From Saprospiraceae bacterium (GTDB lineage: Bacteria > Bacteroidota > Bacteroidia > Chitinophagales > Saprospiraceae), in contig JAIPBL010000063.1 in the NCBI GenBank assembly GCA_021739645.1, forward strand, positions 1-36,180: a stretch of 36,180 bases of DNA, read 5' to 3'. Below, piece by piece: positions 21,190-30,600 of this stretch. The position numbers and the translations under genes were made by a program. The notes below the pieces were generated by a model. That model saw nothing but the letters and a program-made list of their open reading frames with translations, was not told the origin of the DNA and searched no databases. How positions within the stretch are numbered: the first letter of the stretch is position 1; each line of letters opens with the position of its first letter.

Positions 21190-22212
21190 TCACCTTTCCC
21201 GCCAAACCCAATCCCCCCAGCCATTCACGTACCCCCATTTCCCATCCACGCTGACCCAAGCCAGGCCATCCCGGTAAGGCAGCACCGCATCGAACATGGG
21301 CTGGATGACCAGCCTGCCCGTGGTGTCCATAAAGCCCCATTTGTCATGGTGGTACTTCACCTGAGCGAGGCCCTCGGAAAATACGCCCGCATCTACAAAG
21401 CCCGGTTGTATGGCTTGCTTGCCCGTTTTATCAATAAACCCAAACTTGCCGTCCGTTTCCACCAGCGCCAGCCCCTCGCCAAAGTCCCCGGCGAAGTCGT
21501 ATTGCGGGGGTATCGCAATTTCGCCCGTATTGCTCACGAAGCCGTATTTGCCATCTTGCACGGCCACGGCCATGCCGTCGAAAAACTCGCCGTTGGCATA
21601 ATCGTCGAGGAGGTCGAACTGCGGCAAGAGAAGCAACTTGCCCGTTTTATCCACCAAACCCCAGCGGCCTTGGCGAACCACCACCGCCACATCGCCCTGA
21701 AACGGCTGACATTCATCGAAGAGCGGGTCAATCACCCACTCGCCGCTGCGGTTCACGTAGCCGGACACCTCGCCCTCACTGGCTGGGGCAAGGCCGCTCT
21801 GAAATTCACCCGCCCAATTGAACTGGGGCTGCACCACAAAAACGCCTGCCGTGTCAATGAACCCGAACTTGCCACCAATGGAAACCGGGGCTAGTCCCTC
21901 GCTAAAATCCCCTGCGTCACTGAACTGAATGGGAATGGCGATGCGGCCCTTTTCGTCTATGTAGCCCCATTTTTGCACCAGTTGTACATTGGCCAGCTGC
22001 TCCTCGAACAGCCCAACATAGCCAAAAAGATTGCGCAGCAACAGCCTGCCCTGGCTGTCAATCGGCACCATGCGGTCGTTGAAGCGCACCCTGGAAAAGC
22101 CGTTGTAAAAGTCCTCGGCCTCCATGTACTGCGGCTCGATGACCACCTCGCCGATGGCATCCATAAAGCCGAATTTTCCGTCTTCCCGTATTTTAAAAAG
22201 TGGTTTCTTCAT
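21190..22212 (-). CDS. WG-repeat protein
   Basis: A 340-residue protein made almost wholly of about nine WG (KWG) repeats of 30-40 residues, each with the pattern (K/R)(W/F/Y)G(F/Y/L)(I/V/M)D..G...I.P.F(D). Examples are KFGFMDAIGEVVIEPQY, KWGYIDEKGRIAIPIQF, RWGLVDKTGKLLLLPQF and KWGFMDTTGRLVIQPMF. It starts directly with a repeat at ATG 22212 and has no signal peptide, so it is probably cytoplasmic. The repeats form beta structures of unknown role, abundant in Bacteroidota. It is downstream of the S9 peptidase in the same direction but separated by a palindrome. Confidence 0.88.
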   Translation of the reverse strand: MKKPLFKIREDGKFGFMDAIGEVVIEPQYMEAEDFYNGFSRVRFNDRMVPIDSQGRLLLRNLFGYVGLFEEQLANVQLVQKWGYIDEKGRIAIPIQFSDAGDFSEGLAPVSIGGKFGFIDTAGVFVVQPQFNWAGEFQSGLAPASEGEVSGYVNRSGEWVIDPLFDECQPFQGDVAVVVRQGRWGLVDKTGKLLLLPQFDLLDDYANGEFFDGMAVAVQDGKYGFVSNTGEIAIPPQYDFAGDFGEGLALVETDGKFGFIDKTGKQAIQPGFVDAGVFSEGLAQVKYHHDKWGFMDTTGRLVIQPMFDAVLPYRDGLAWVSVDGKWGYVNGWGDWVWRER

Positions 22213-22259
22213 GCAGGTACTGGTCGTAAAGCGGGCAAGATAGCAGGTTTTGAGGATTC

Positions 22260-22322
22260 GAGGATTTGAAGATGCGAGGATTTGACCAATACCCCATCAA
22301 ATCCTCGCATCCTCAAATCCTC
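22260..22322. repeat. 26-bp inverted repeat carrying the S9 peptidase stop codon
   Basis: Arms 22260-22285 and 22297-22322 pair with one mismatch around an 11-nt loop. Each arm is built from 7-9 bp units (gaggattTga, gatgcgaggatttga). The right arm contains most of the stop codon of the S9 peptidase (TGA, complement of 22321-22323). Probable terminator of the same structural class as those at 12031, 13791 and 18040. Confidence 0.8.
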
Positions 22323-24321
22323 AATCAAGTCCGTCAATAAACTCCTTCCCGAACATCACCTCGAATTTGCCTGCTTCGATGTCGTTCAGGCGGCCTTGCT
22401 TGCTGCCGCCAAGGTTTTTGCTCAAAAATGCCTCTGTGATGGCCCAAAACGACACCCAAGATTCCGGCTTGCGGTAGTCGTGACCTTCTTCTGGGTAAAA
22501 AAAGTAGGTCACGTCCTTTTTGGCGGATTTCAGTTCCGATGCGAATTTATCGGACTGCTCCTGTGGCACCCGGTCGTCGAGGCTGCCCGTTGTGAGCAGA
22601 ATCGGGTTGGCGATGCCTTTCAGGTAGGTCATGGGGGAATGTTTTTCTAACAAGGCCAAACCTTCATCCGTATTTGAGTCGCCGACCCGGGTGCGCCAAA
22701 GGTCGTTGTCAGCGAAGGGTAATTGGCAAAATGCAGGCAGGTCGCTGATGCCATACATCGATACCCCGCATTTGAATAGGTCGGGTGAAGCGGCCATGGC
22801 AAAATTGGTGGCATAACCACCATACGACCAGCCCCAAATACCGAGTCGGCTGCGGTTCGTAATGCCCTGCTTGATGGCCCAGGTCGCCACGTCCACGATG
22901 TCGTAGTGCATGGCCTCGCCCCACTGTTTGTCCCCAGCATCGGTCATGGCCTTGCCCAGCCCCGTCGTGCCCCGGAATTCCATGTTGATGACGACGTAGC
23001 CCCGGTTGGCGAGCAGTTGGAAATTGCGGTTGTGAAACCAGCTGTTCCAGTGTGTGACACCCGCCCAGGGGCCGCCATGCACGTAAATAATCGTTGGAAG
23101 TGGCGTCTTCGGTGTGCCGTCTCCCCGACTCATTCCGAAGGGAACATACACGTGTACGGGCAGTTTCATGCCGTCCCGAGTCGTCACTGTGTACGCCTTT
23201 CGGGTGGCGAGGTCGTAGTCATTGAGGTACTCGTAGTCATTAAAAAGTGGGGTTAGTTTTTGGGTTTTCCGGTCGTAGATAAAATAAGAAACTGGCCCGC
23301 CATCGAGCTTGCGCACCAACCAGGTGCTGTCGTTTTGGCTGGCGCCGGCGAAGCTCGTGCTTCCCTTCAGTTCTTTGTCCAAAAAATCAAAATCAGCCCG
23401 AACGCTCTCGTCCACGATGTGCCGACGGGTGTCGGCGTAGATAGCCACGACCGAGGTTGGGTTGCCGTCCAAGTCAAGCGTAAAAGCGGCAGGAAAAATA
23501 TCGGCATCGGGGTCGCTGGCTAGTTCTGTCACTTCGCCTGTTTCAGTATTGATGGAAATGAGGGTGGATTTATCTTTGCCCGAATTGTCGGTAGCGTAAA
23601 TGGCCTGACCGTCTTTGCTCACCGAAATGATTTTCGATACGCCACCGATGAAGTTATCGGGAGCAAATGGGTAGCTGATGACCTCCTTCCACTGTCCGTT
23701 GTGGCGTCGCAGCAGGGTGCGCACTTGGTTGGAATCATTGCGGAGCGCCGCCACCAAGCCGAAGTTTTCATCCAGAAAAACCTGCTCAAACCCATCCATG
23801 AGGGTGAGGCGCTTGGTGCTCCCGCTCAGGATGTCGAGGATGTACAGGCCACTTTGCGATGGTTCCACCGCCACGATGTCGGCGGCTATTTTGTTGGGGA
23901 AACGGGCGCTGGTATGCACCATTTTCAGTTTTTTGAAAGGAAAAAAATTCACCTTCCGCAGCTTGTTCGACGTCAATGAGGTACTGTAAAGTGTAAAACT
24001 GGTGTCCTGCTGCACAACCGCCAACAGACCGCCATCGTAGAGCATGTCCCAATTTGTCAACTTACCTTCAAAGCGCCTTTTCTTTTCGTGGAGTGGAAAA
24101 TTCACCTTCAAATAGTACAGCGTACTGTCCGAGCCATCGGCTTTTTTTTGATAAAAAACCGAGCTGCCGTCCAGCGAGAGGCGCACGTTGTTCCGGGTTT
24201 TATCCTTGAAAAAAAGGGTGCGGGGAATCAGGTTGTCGGGGCTGGGACTTTGGGCAGACAGCGCAGTTGTAGGAAGCACGAAAACCAGCAGCAACAACCA
24301 ACACGTGACGGGATATTTCAT
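22321..24321 (-). CDS. S9 family serine peptidase (prolyl oligopeptidase-like), secreted
   Basis: A 666-residue exported peptidase. A Sec signal peptide (MKYPVTCWLLLLVFVLPTTA) precedes a seven-bladed beta-propeller-like region (~40-375) and an alpha/beta hydrolase domain (~385-645). Catalytic triad by motif: Ser499 in GWSYGGYA, Asp582 in GSLDDRVP, His613 in EEGHDYR; the oxyanion motif is YVHGGPWAG. Such enzymes cleave peptides after proline or act as dipeptidyl/acylaminoacyl peptidases in the periplasm; the specificity here is unknown. ATG 24321 is the natural start. Its stop lies within the 22260-22322 palindrome. A large degradative secretome fits the T9SS protein at the window start. Confidence 0.93.
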   Translation of the reverse strand: MKYPVTCWLLLLVFVLPTTALSAQSPSPDNLIPRTLFFKDKTRNNVRLSLDGSSVFYQKKADGSDSTLYYLKVNFPLHEKKRRFEGKLTNWDMLYDGGLLAVVQQDTSFTLYSTSLTSNKLRKVNFFPFKKLKMVHTSARFPNKIAADIVAVEPSQSGLYILDILSGSTKRLTLMDGFEQVFLDENFGLVAALRNDSNQVRTLLRRHNGQWKEVISYPFAPDNFIGGVSKIISVSKDGQAIYATDNSGKDKSTLISINTETGEVTELASDPDADIFPAAFTLDLDGNPTSVVAIYADTRRHIVDESVRADFDFLDKELKGSTSFAGASQNDSTWLVRKLDGGPVSYFIYDRKTQKLTPLFNDYEYLNDYDLATRKAYTVTTRDGMKLPVHVYVPFGMSRGDGTPKTPLPTIIYVHGGPWAGVTHWNSWFHNRNFQLLANRGYVVINMEFRGTTGLGKAMTDAGDKQWGEAMHYDIVDVATWAIKQGITNRSRLGIWGWSYGGYATNFAMAASPDLFKCGVSMYGISDLPAFCQLPFADNDLWRTRVGDSNTDEGLALLEKHSPMTYLKGIANPILLTTGSLDDRVPQEQSDKFASELKSAKKDVTYFFYPEEGHDYRKPESWVSFWAITEAFLSKNLGGSKQGRLNDIEAGKFEVMFGKEFIDGLD

Positions 24322-24415
24322 GTATGAGTTTGACTTTTTTGAAAAAATTTAGCGCAAAAGTAAGGAGTTGGCAGGGCAAAATGAGCAAACGCAGCAATCT
24401 TGTTTTTTGTATAAA

Positions 24416-25873
24416 TCAGCCCGCCAACTTCCTTGCCACCAACTCATTCGTCGCCTTCGGCTCCGCCTTCCCCTTCGAGGCCCGCATCACCTCACCCATG
24501 AAAAAACCAATTAGGCCCTTCTTACCTTTGCGGTACTCCGCCACCTTGTCGGGGTTGGCGGCCAGCACCTCGTCCACGATTTTTTCCAGAAAATCAGCGT
24601 CCGAACTTTGAATCAAATTCATTGATTTTGCCAGTTCGAGCGGTGGGGTGGTGGGGTTCGCTACCAGTTCCGGGAAGAGCCGCTGGTAGGCGATGGAGGC
24701 GCTCACTTTGCCATCTTCGATGAGTTGGAGGAACGCTGACAGTTGCTCCGCTGAAACGGGAAAACCTTCGATGCCGCTCCCTGTTTCCGCCAGCCAAGGG
24801 CTTATTTTGTTGATAAAAAGATTGGCGGCGGATTTCCCGGCAATTCCCTGCGAGGCGCAGACCTTCACCGTTTTTTCAAAAAAAATGGCCGTTTCCCGCT
24901 CGTTCGTCAGCAGCCGAGCGTCGTTTTCCGATAAATCAAACTCATTGACAAACCGCTTGAAAAGCACCTGCGGCAGTTCCGGCAGCGTATCGGCCACCTC
25001 GTCCACCCACTGCTGCGTGAAGACCACGGGTGGCAGGTCGGGGTCGGGGAAGTAGCGGTAATCGTGGGCGCTTTCCTTGTCCCGCATGGGGGAGGTTTCG
25101 CCCGTGGCGGGGTTGAAATTGAGGGTGGAGCGCACGATTTCCACGCCACTTTCCAGCAAGTCCACCTGCCGTTTCACCTCAAATTCGATGGCCTGCCTTG
25201 CGAAGCGCATCGAGTTCACGTTCTTGATTTCGCAGCGCTCGCCGAGCAGCGTCTCGCCTTTTTTCCGCACGGAAACGTTCACGTCGCAGCGCATGGAGCC
25301 TTCCTGCATATTGCCGTCGGAGATGCCGAGGTAGCGAGCCAGTTGGCGCATGGCGGTCATGAAGGCGTCCACCTCTTCGCCGCTGCGCAGGTCGGGTTCG
25401 CTCACGATTTCGAGGAGCGGCACACCCGCCCGGTTCAGGTCAATCATCGAGTGGCGGGGGCTGAGGTCGTGGATGCTCTTCCCGGCGTCCTCCTCCATGT
25501 GCAGGTGGTGGATGCGCACCGTGCGGCGGTAGCCGTCCATCTGCAGTTCCATCGAGCCACCGACGCAGATGGGCAGGCGGTCTTGCGTGATTTGGTAGCC
25601 CTTCGGCAAATCGGTGTAGAAGTAGTTCTTCCGGTCGAACGCATTGCGCAAGCTAATGATGCTGCCGAGCGCCAAACCGAGGCGCACGGCGTACTCGACT
25701 TGCCGCTTGTTCAGCCGGGGCAAGGTGCCGGGATGCCCCAGCGAGATGGCGCTGACATGGGTGTTCGGTTCACCGCCGAAGCTGGCGTCGTCGCTGCAAA
25801 ACGCCTTGCTTTGGGTGGCGAGTTGGAGGTGGATTTCGAGGCCGATGACGGGTTCGTATTGTTCGTAATTCAT
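24416..25873 (-). CDS. gatB: Aspartyl/glutamyl-tRNA amidotransferase subunit B
   Basis: Subunit B of the GatCAB complex, which converts Glu-tRNA(Gln) (and Asp-tRNA(Asn)) to the amidated form. 485 aa from ATG 25873 (MNYEQYEPVIGLEIHLQL), the usual length. Typical marks: VIGLEIHLQL, the Cys/His-rich GHPGTLPRLNK region, KNYFYTDLPKGYQITQ, EEDAGKSIHD, DLNRAGVPLLEIVSEPDLRS cut in parts here as DLNRAGVPLLEIVSEP and MQEGSMRCDVNVSVR, and the C-terminal YqeY-like tail ending in GKAEPKATNELVARKL. A 33-bp longer frame is possible but unnatural. The PIN toxin-antitoxin pair lies just upstream and is followed by a second, broken copy of the gatB 5' end. Confidence 0.96.
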   Translation of the reverse strand: MNYEQYEPVIGLEIHLQLATQSKAFCSDDASFGGEPNTHVSAISLGHPGTLPRLNKRQVEYAVRLGLALGSIISLRNAFDRKNYFYTDLPKGYQITQDRLPICVGGSMELQMDGYRRTVRIHHLHMEEDAGKSIHDLSPRHSMIDLNRAGVPLLEIVSEPDLRSGEEVDAFMTAMRQLARYLGISDGNMQEGSMRCDVNVSVRKKGETLLGERCEIKNVNSMRFARQAIEFEVKRQVDLLESGVEIVRSTLNFNPATGETSPMRDKESAHDYRYFPDPDLPPVVFTQQWVDEVADTLPELPQVLFKRFVNEFDLSENDARLLTNERETAIFFEKTVKVCASQGIAGKSAANLFINKISPWLAETGSGIEGFPVSAEQLSAFLQLIEDGKVSASIAYQRLFPELVANPTTPPLELAKSMNLIQSSDADFLEKIVDEVLAANPDKVAEYRKGKKGLIGFFMGEVMRASKGKAEPKATNELVARKLAG

Positions 25874-25939
25874 GAAAATAAAGTTTGGAAGGCTATTGAA
25901 CGCCAAGATGGGGTCTCTGTTTCATTGCTTGATTCGGAA

Positions 25940-26347
25940 TTAAGATTGCAATTTTTCCCGGAATTGCTGTTTGTCAATAATCTCAACCTTTGGAAATTCA
26001 ATGGTTTTCAAGATTTGGAAATGCCTGTCGTCACTGACCAAAAATTGGGCATCGGCAGCAATGGCACAGTCCACAAACTTGTTGTCGTCAGGGTCGGCAG
26101 TGATGAGATTCCAGTGAAAATACCGATTTATGAAATGAACATTGGGCAGGGAAACAAGCAATTCGATAGCCGCACTTGCAATGGCTGGCCCATTTTTCCG
26201 GGCGATGATTTCTTCGTATTCCAGCAAAATATCGGGAGTGACGCAAACCTCATATTCCCCATTTAACAAAGCCAGAAACAAATCATGGTCAACAGATTTT
26301 TCGGGCAACATGACAAGCATGAGGTTGGTATCAATGACGACCTTCAT
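25940..26347 (-). CDS. PIN-domain toxin (putative ribonuclease)
   Basis: A 135-residue PIN-domain protein of the COG1569/PIN_3 type. Acidic metal-binding residues are in place: Asp6 (VIDTNLML), Glu43 (DILLEYEEI), Asp88 and Asp93 (DDNKFVDCAIA), Asp106 (FLVSDDRHF). It should cut RNA, as a VapC-like toxin. Its ATG at 26347 overlaps the stop of the upstream gene by 4 nt (ATGA), the usual toxin-antitoxin coupling. It lies 66 bp upstream of gatB and in the same direction, so it may be co-transcribed with it. Confidence 0.85.
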   Translation of the reverse strand: MKVVIDTNLMLVMLPEKSVDHDLFLALLNGEYEVCVTPDILLEYEEIIARKNGPAIASAAIELLVSLPNVHFINRYFHWNLITADPDDNKFVDCAIAADAQFLVSDDRHFQILKTIEFPKVEIIDKQQFREKLQS

Positions 26348-26580
26348 GCCTTGGCCGCTTGTTGGCTGCGATAGGGTGTACGGTTATGCTCCTTGTACCA
26401 TTGGTCAAGGGTGGCTTGCGTCCAACCCTTTTCTTCCCATTGGGCATTCATCATTTGTTGAAGGCGTTGGTAACGAAACTGCACCAGCATGGAGCGCAAT
26501 TGCTCCAATTCTGCCTCGGTAAGTGGCTCAGACAACAGTTCCAGCAATGTCCTTTGTGCGTTATTCAATGAATTGGCCAT
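26344..26580 (-). CDS. Putative antitoxin partner of the PIN toxin
   Basis: A 78-residue helical, charged protein (AELEQLRSMLVQFRYQRLQQ, then EKGWTQATLDQW and a basic tail ending RSQQAAKA). No clear ribbon-helix-helix or AbrB signature is visible; assignment as antitoxin rests on size, position directly upstream of a PIN gene and the 4-nt overlap. The C-terminal tail could be the toxin-binding part. The promoter should lie in the gap 26581-26624. Confidence 0.7.
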   Translation of the reverse strand: MANSLNNAQRTLLELLSEPLTEAELEQLRSMLVQFRYQRLQQMMNAQWEEKGWTQATLDQWYKEHNRTPYRSQQAAKA

Positions 26581-26624
26581 GTGGCGGAATTTTTATTCAA
26601 AGTTAGCCATTTTTCCCCAAAACT

Positions 26625-26709
26625 GCCACAGAAGGCTTTGCGCTGCGTGGCGAGTTGGAGGTGTATTTCGAGGCCGAGTTACTGGCTCGTATTGTTCGTA
26701 TTTTGTCAT
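26625..26709 (-). pseudogene. Duplicated, broken 5' end of gatB
   Basis: From CAT 26707-26709 the minus strand reads MTKYEQYEPV, then after a small deletion with frameshift LEIHLQLATQRKAFC. This copies the first ~28 codons of the intact gatB (MNYEQYEPVIGLEIHLQL...) at 25873 with several differences. It is in the same orientation as gatB and lies just beyond the antitoxin, so the toxin-antitoxin pair is bracketed by gatB 5' sequence. The remainder of the 26581-26910 gap holds the antitoxin promoter region and the control region of the next gene. Confidence 0.85.
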
Positions 26710-26828
26710 TGTTGCTGGATTGTTGTCGGTCTTTTACGAGTAAATGAAGCGATTGTTTGTGAGGGCAAATATGTTGAAAATATGTTTCAAGTATTCAATT
26801 GTCAGGAAATGCAGATGCGGGATGGGGT

Positions 26829-26847
26829 TCGGTAAAAAAAATACCGA
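26829..26847. promoter_or_regulatory. Candidate operator of the XRE-S24 regulator
   Basis: Palindrome TCGGTA-N7-TACCGA (spacer all A) 64 bp upstream of the regulator start. Symmetry and position fit an operator bound by the HTH protein, but a second copy was not found. The -7-like AATTTTTG at 26881-26888 could be the promoter. Confidence 0.35.
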
Positions 26848-26910
26848 TTAATTTACTGGCTTCCTTGCCCATGTTGCTGGAATTTTTGACTTTTGTAAAA
26901 ATTTTCGGCA

Positions 26911-27696
26911 ATGCTTGGCAGGAACCTGAAATACCTACGCAGTCAAAAGAAGTTGTCGCAAGCGCAACTTGCTGTAATGGTAGGTATCAGTCGCCCAACT
27001 TTAGGGGAGTATGAAAATGAAAATTCAGACCCTCCAACTGGCGTTTTGAAAAAACTGGCAGCGGTTTTTCAAACAAGCCTTGACGAATTAGTTACCAATG
27101 ACCTTGGTGCGCCACTTTTTCAAAAGGAGAAAAAAGCGGGCACAAGAATTATAGGAAATGGAGTTCGAGTCCTCACCGTAACACAGCACGATGATGAACG
27201 TGAAAACATCGAGTTTGTACCTTATCGAGCGTTTGCGGGGTATGCGACAAGCTATGCCGACCCCGAATTTGTATCAGAGCTACACCATTTCCATCTTCCG
27301 AAGCATGAACACGGAACATACCGGGCATTTGAAATCAAGGGCGATTCCATGCCACCTGTGGACGACGGCTTCATCGTGGTGGGAAAGTACGTTGAGGATT
27401 GGCGGGACTTGGCAACTGGAAAACGATACGTGTTTATCTTGCAGGAACAGGGCATTGTTTTCAAAAGAGTGGTTAGGGATAGCCGCCCTGGAAGGCTGAT
27501 GCTCTTCTCCGACAACTCGGCATTCGGGCCATTTCCCGTCGAGGCGACAGAAATATGCGAGGCATGGGAAATGGTTTCCTACATTGCCTTTCCTAAAACT
27601 GCAACCAGTTACGACAACCTGATTTTTGACAGATTATTTGCCATCGAACAAAAAGTTGACGCCATTTCATCCGGTAAACCCCGCAAGGGCAATTGA
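26911..27696 (+). CDS. XRE-HTH / S24 peptidase regulator (LexA- or phage-repressor-like)
   Basis: A 261-residue repressor-like protein. The N-terminal XRE HTH (~5-62) is LKYLRSQKKLSQAQLAVMVG then SRPTLGEYENENSDPP. The C-terminal S24 domain (~110-230) has a possible Ala-Gly cleavage site (RAFAGYATSY), the catalytic Ser in IKGDSMPPV and the general-base Lys in GIVFKRVVRD. Family members cut themselves when RecA filaments form, or act as sensors of peptide ligands. It starts at ATG 26911 and its stop is 2 bp from the methylase start, so it leads the defence operon and probably represses it. The C-terminal ~30 residues after the S24 fold (FDRLFAIEQKVDAI) look like a coiled coil. Confidence 0.85.
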   Translation: MLGRNLKYLRSQKKLSQAQLAVMVGISRPTLGEYENENSDPPTGVLKKLAAVFQTSLDELVTNDLGAPLFQKEKKAGTRIIGNGVRVLTVTQHDDERENIEFVPYRAFAGYATSYADPEFVSELHHFHLPKHEHGTYRAFEIKGDSMPPVDDGFIVVGKYVEDWRDLATGKRYVFILQEQGIVFKRVVRDSRPGRLMLFSDNSAFGPFPVEATEICEAWEMVSYIAFPKTATSYDNLIFDRLFAIEQKVDAISSGKPRKGN

Positions 27697-27698
27697 TT

Positions 27699-30600
27699 AT
27701 GGGAGCTATCAGTAATGACATGGGTTTTCTCCACACCGTTGAGGTGTTTGGCAATGAATTGCCACCTTCGGCAATCAAGCTGCACCATGTTCGGGAGCTT
27801 AGAAAATGGAAGGACAATGGCGGCGTGGTAGTGGACGAGGCTTATTTTAGTGGGGAGTATCCTTCCGTTTATTACAAAAAGGTCAGCGATTTTCAAGAGC
27901 CACACGTCAAAGCAATCCTTGCAGCTCACAAAAAAATATGGAACCAAGGCAAGGTCACTTTCCTAGTGGTTGAAAGCGATGCGGAGTTCAGGGTTGTCAA
28001 CTGCTCTGAAAAACCATTTGTTCCGTTTCAGCAAGGTAAAAGCCTTGACGACCTTACCCTGCTAAAAGGACGTCGTGACGATGCTGGAAAAATGCAGGAA
28101 CTCAAAGCCGTTTTTGGCAAAATATCCATTGAATCAGGGCTTTTTTGGAAGGAAAAGAATTACGCCCAAAAAGTAAAATCAGACAAGCGGGTAGAAAAAG
28201 TCCTGGTTGAAAATATGAAAACAACACGCAGGGAACTGCGAAAAGAACTGCCACCGCCCATCATTCACAATTTGTTGCTGCGCTCCTTGTTCGTGCTATA
28301 CCTTGAAGATAGGGGTGCCAACAATCCTGAATTTTACGCTGAATACCTGCCGGGAGCCAAATCCTATTTCGATATATTGAAAAGCCATGAGGCTACTTAT
28401 CGTTTGTTCCAAAAATTGGACACCTCCTTCAATGGCAACCTAAGCCCCGTTACCGATGACGAAAAGAATGCCGTCAACGATGGGCATTTGCTGAAAATAA
28501 AGGAATGCTTCTGGTCGAAAATCCAGCAACATGGGCAATTGACACTTTTTGATTGGCGGATGTTCGATTTCAGCGTCATCCCCATCCAACTCATCAGCGA
28601 GATTTACGAGGACTTTTTGAGGGATGAAAAAGGGGAAGCGGAGCAATCAGCCAAAGGGGCATTTTATACCCCACACCCTTTGGCGGAGTTCATCATGAAC
28701 GAGGTATTGCCCTATCCGTCAGAGGGTGACAATCGCTACAACTACAAAATCCTTGATCCGACCTGCGGCTCTGGCATTTTCCTCGTCGAAAGCCTCAACC
28801 GCCTGCTCGACCGCTGGGAGGCTGCACACGAGGGTACTGACGAAAAATTGACCTTTGAGAAAATCGAAGAAATCGTCTGCGACAATATCTTCGGCATCGA
28901 AGTGCAGTCGGAAGCCATCAAGGTGGCGGCGTTCAGCCTTTACCTCGCCATGCTGGATAGGCTCGACCCGAAGGTCCTGTGGGCTATCAAGAAATTCCCG
29001 TACCTGATACATGACCCAGATGAAGAAGATGCCGAAAAGCGGGGGAGTAATTTGTTCAGGATGGATAGCATTGAGAGCGGTCCATTTGAAAAAATAAAGT
29101 ACGATTTTGTGGTTGGCAATCCACCTTTTGGCACAAAAGAATTGGAGGATAACGTCAAGGAGTATGTTCAAAACCTCGGCTTCGCCACGGAGACGGTACT
29201 TGCATTTTTGCACCGTGCAACCGTACTATGCCCAGAGGGAAAAATTGCGTTGATAGCAACCAGCAAAATCCTTTTCAATAATAAAAGTACCTACCAAAAC
29301 TTCCGGCAATTCTTTTTCAATGAACTGGATGTGGAAAAAATCTACAATTTCTCCATCCTCCGCAAAGTGTCCATGGAGGAGGGAAGAAAGTACATCCCAA
29401 ATGCCTCAGTGCCTATCAGCATATTTTTTTATTCAAAAAACAAACCCGTAAAATCACGAAAAAAACTTTTTTACTGCGCCCCAAAAACTGCTATTAAGAA
29501 CCAATTGATTGACGGAATTGCCATTGACCCGACTGACATAAAGTATCTCCCAATGGAGGAGTGCAGGAAGCCTAATTCTAAGATTTGGAAGGTGGCAATG
29601 TATGGGACTGAGCGAGATTTTGATATGATGAAAGCGTTTGAACTTACACCTTCAATTGAAGAATTTGCAGATAAACGAAATTGGGATAGAGGAGCAGGAT
29701 TTCGATTACCCTCTGAAAAATTTAAGAAAAAAACCGATTTAGAAATTAGGTTAGTACCCTATTTAGATGTAGATAAAGTTGACCGTTATCATACCCCAGA
29801 AAAGTTTTCAGAACCTTTCAATGAAATACTATTTAGATGGCTTGGCGACAAAGGCGCATATAAAGGGCCTCATGTGCTTTTAAAAGAAGGACAAAAAGAT
29901 AATAAATTTTGCGCTTCATTTTTAGACTATAGTTGCTCATTTAAGGGTACTATTTATGGTATCCATTCAACTAATGAAAATGAACTTAAATTACTTACAG
30001 CATATCTAAACTCTTATCTTTCATCATATCTTATGTTCCTCACTTCAGTTGATTGGGGAATAGAAAGGCAAAGATTGATGCCAAACGAAATCCTCAGCCT
30101 CCCCGCCCTCTGCTTTGACCTGCCGGAAGCATCTAAAAACGCCATCGTCGGCTATATGGACGAAATCATCCAAGTCAAAAAGGAAGGCTTTTTTGGCGTT
30201 GACCAACAATTGGCAGAACTGGAGGATAAAATAGAAACCGCCCTGCTTGCAGGTTGCAACCTTTCCGACACCGAGAAAGTGCTAATAGAAGACTTGCTAC
30301 GCTTCAGCTTGGGCGCTTTTCAGGACAAGGAAAACTCGGATGCTTACCACCCTTGCAACAGCACGGATTTGAACCAATACGCCAAATACCTGTGCAGTTC
30401 CATCAACCAATTCCTTGAAAACACGCCCAATTTATCGGCTTGGGCATCCGTATTTGAACTGACGCCCCGTTCCCCGCTCAACATCGTGGCACTCCGATTG
30501 AACAAAGCCAAAAAAGCGGGTGAAACCGAAATCCTGCCGGGCGCAACCATGCAACAGGCATTGAAGGATATCGAGGAATACACCTATCGCAAACATTCCG

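Noticed and set aside
26887-26898. TGACTTTTGTAA upstream of the XRE-S24 gene as a regulon operator
   Set aside because: One half-site is damaged, there is no -7 element 36.5 or 58.5 bp away toward the gene, and the surroundings are AT-rich.
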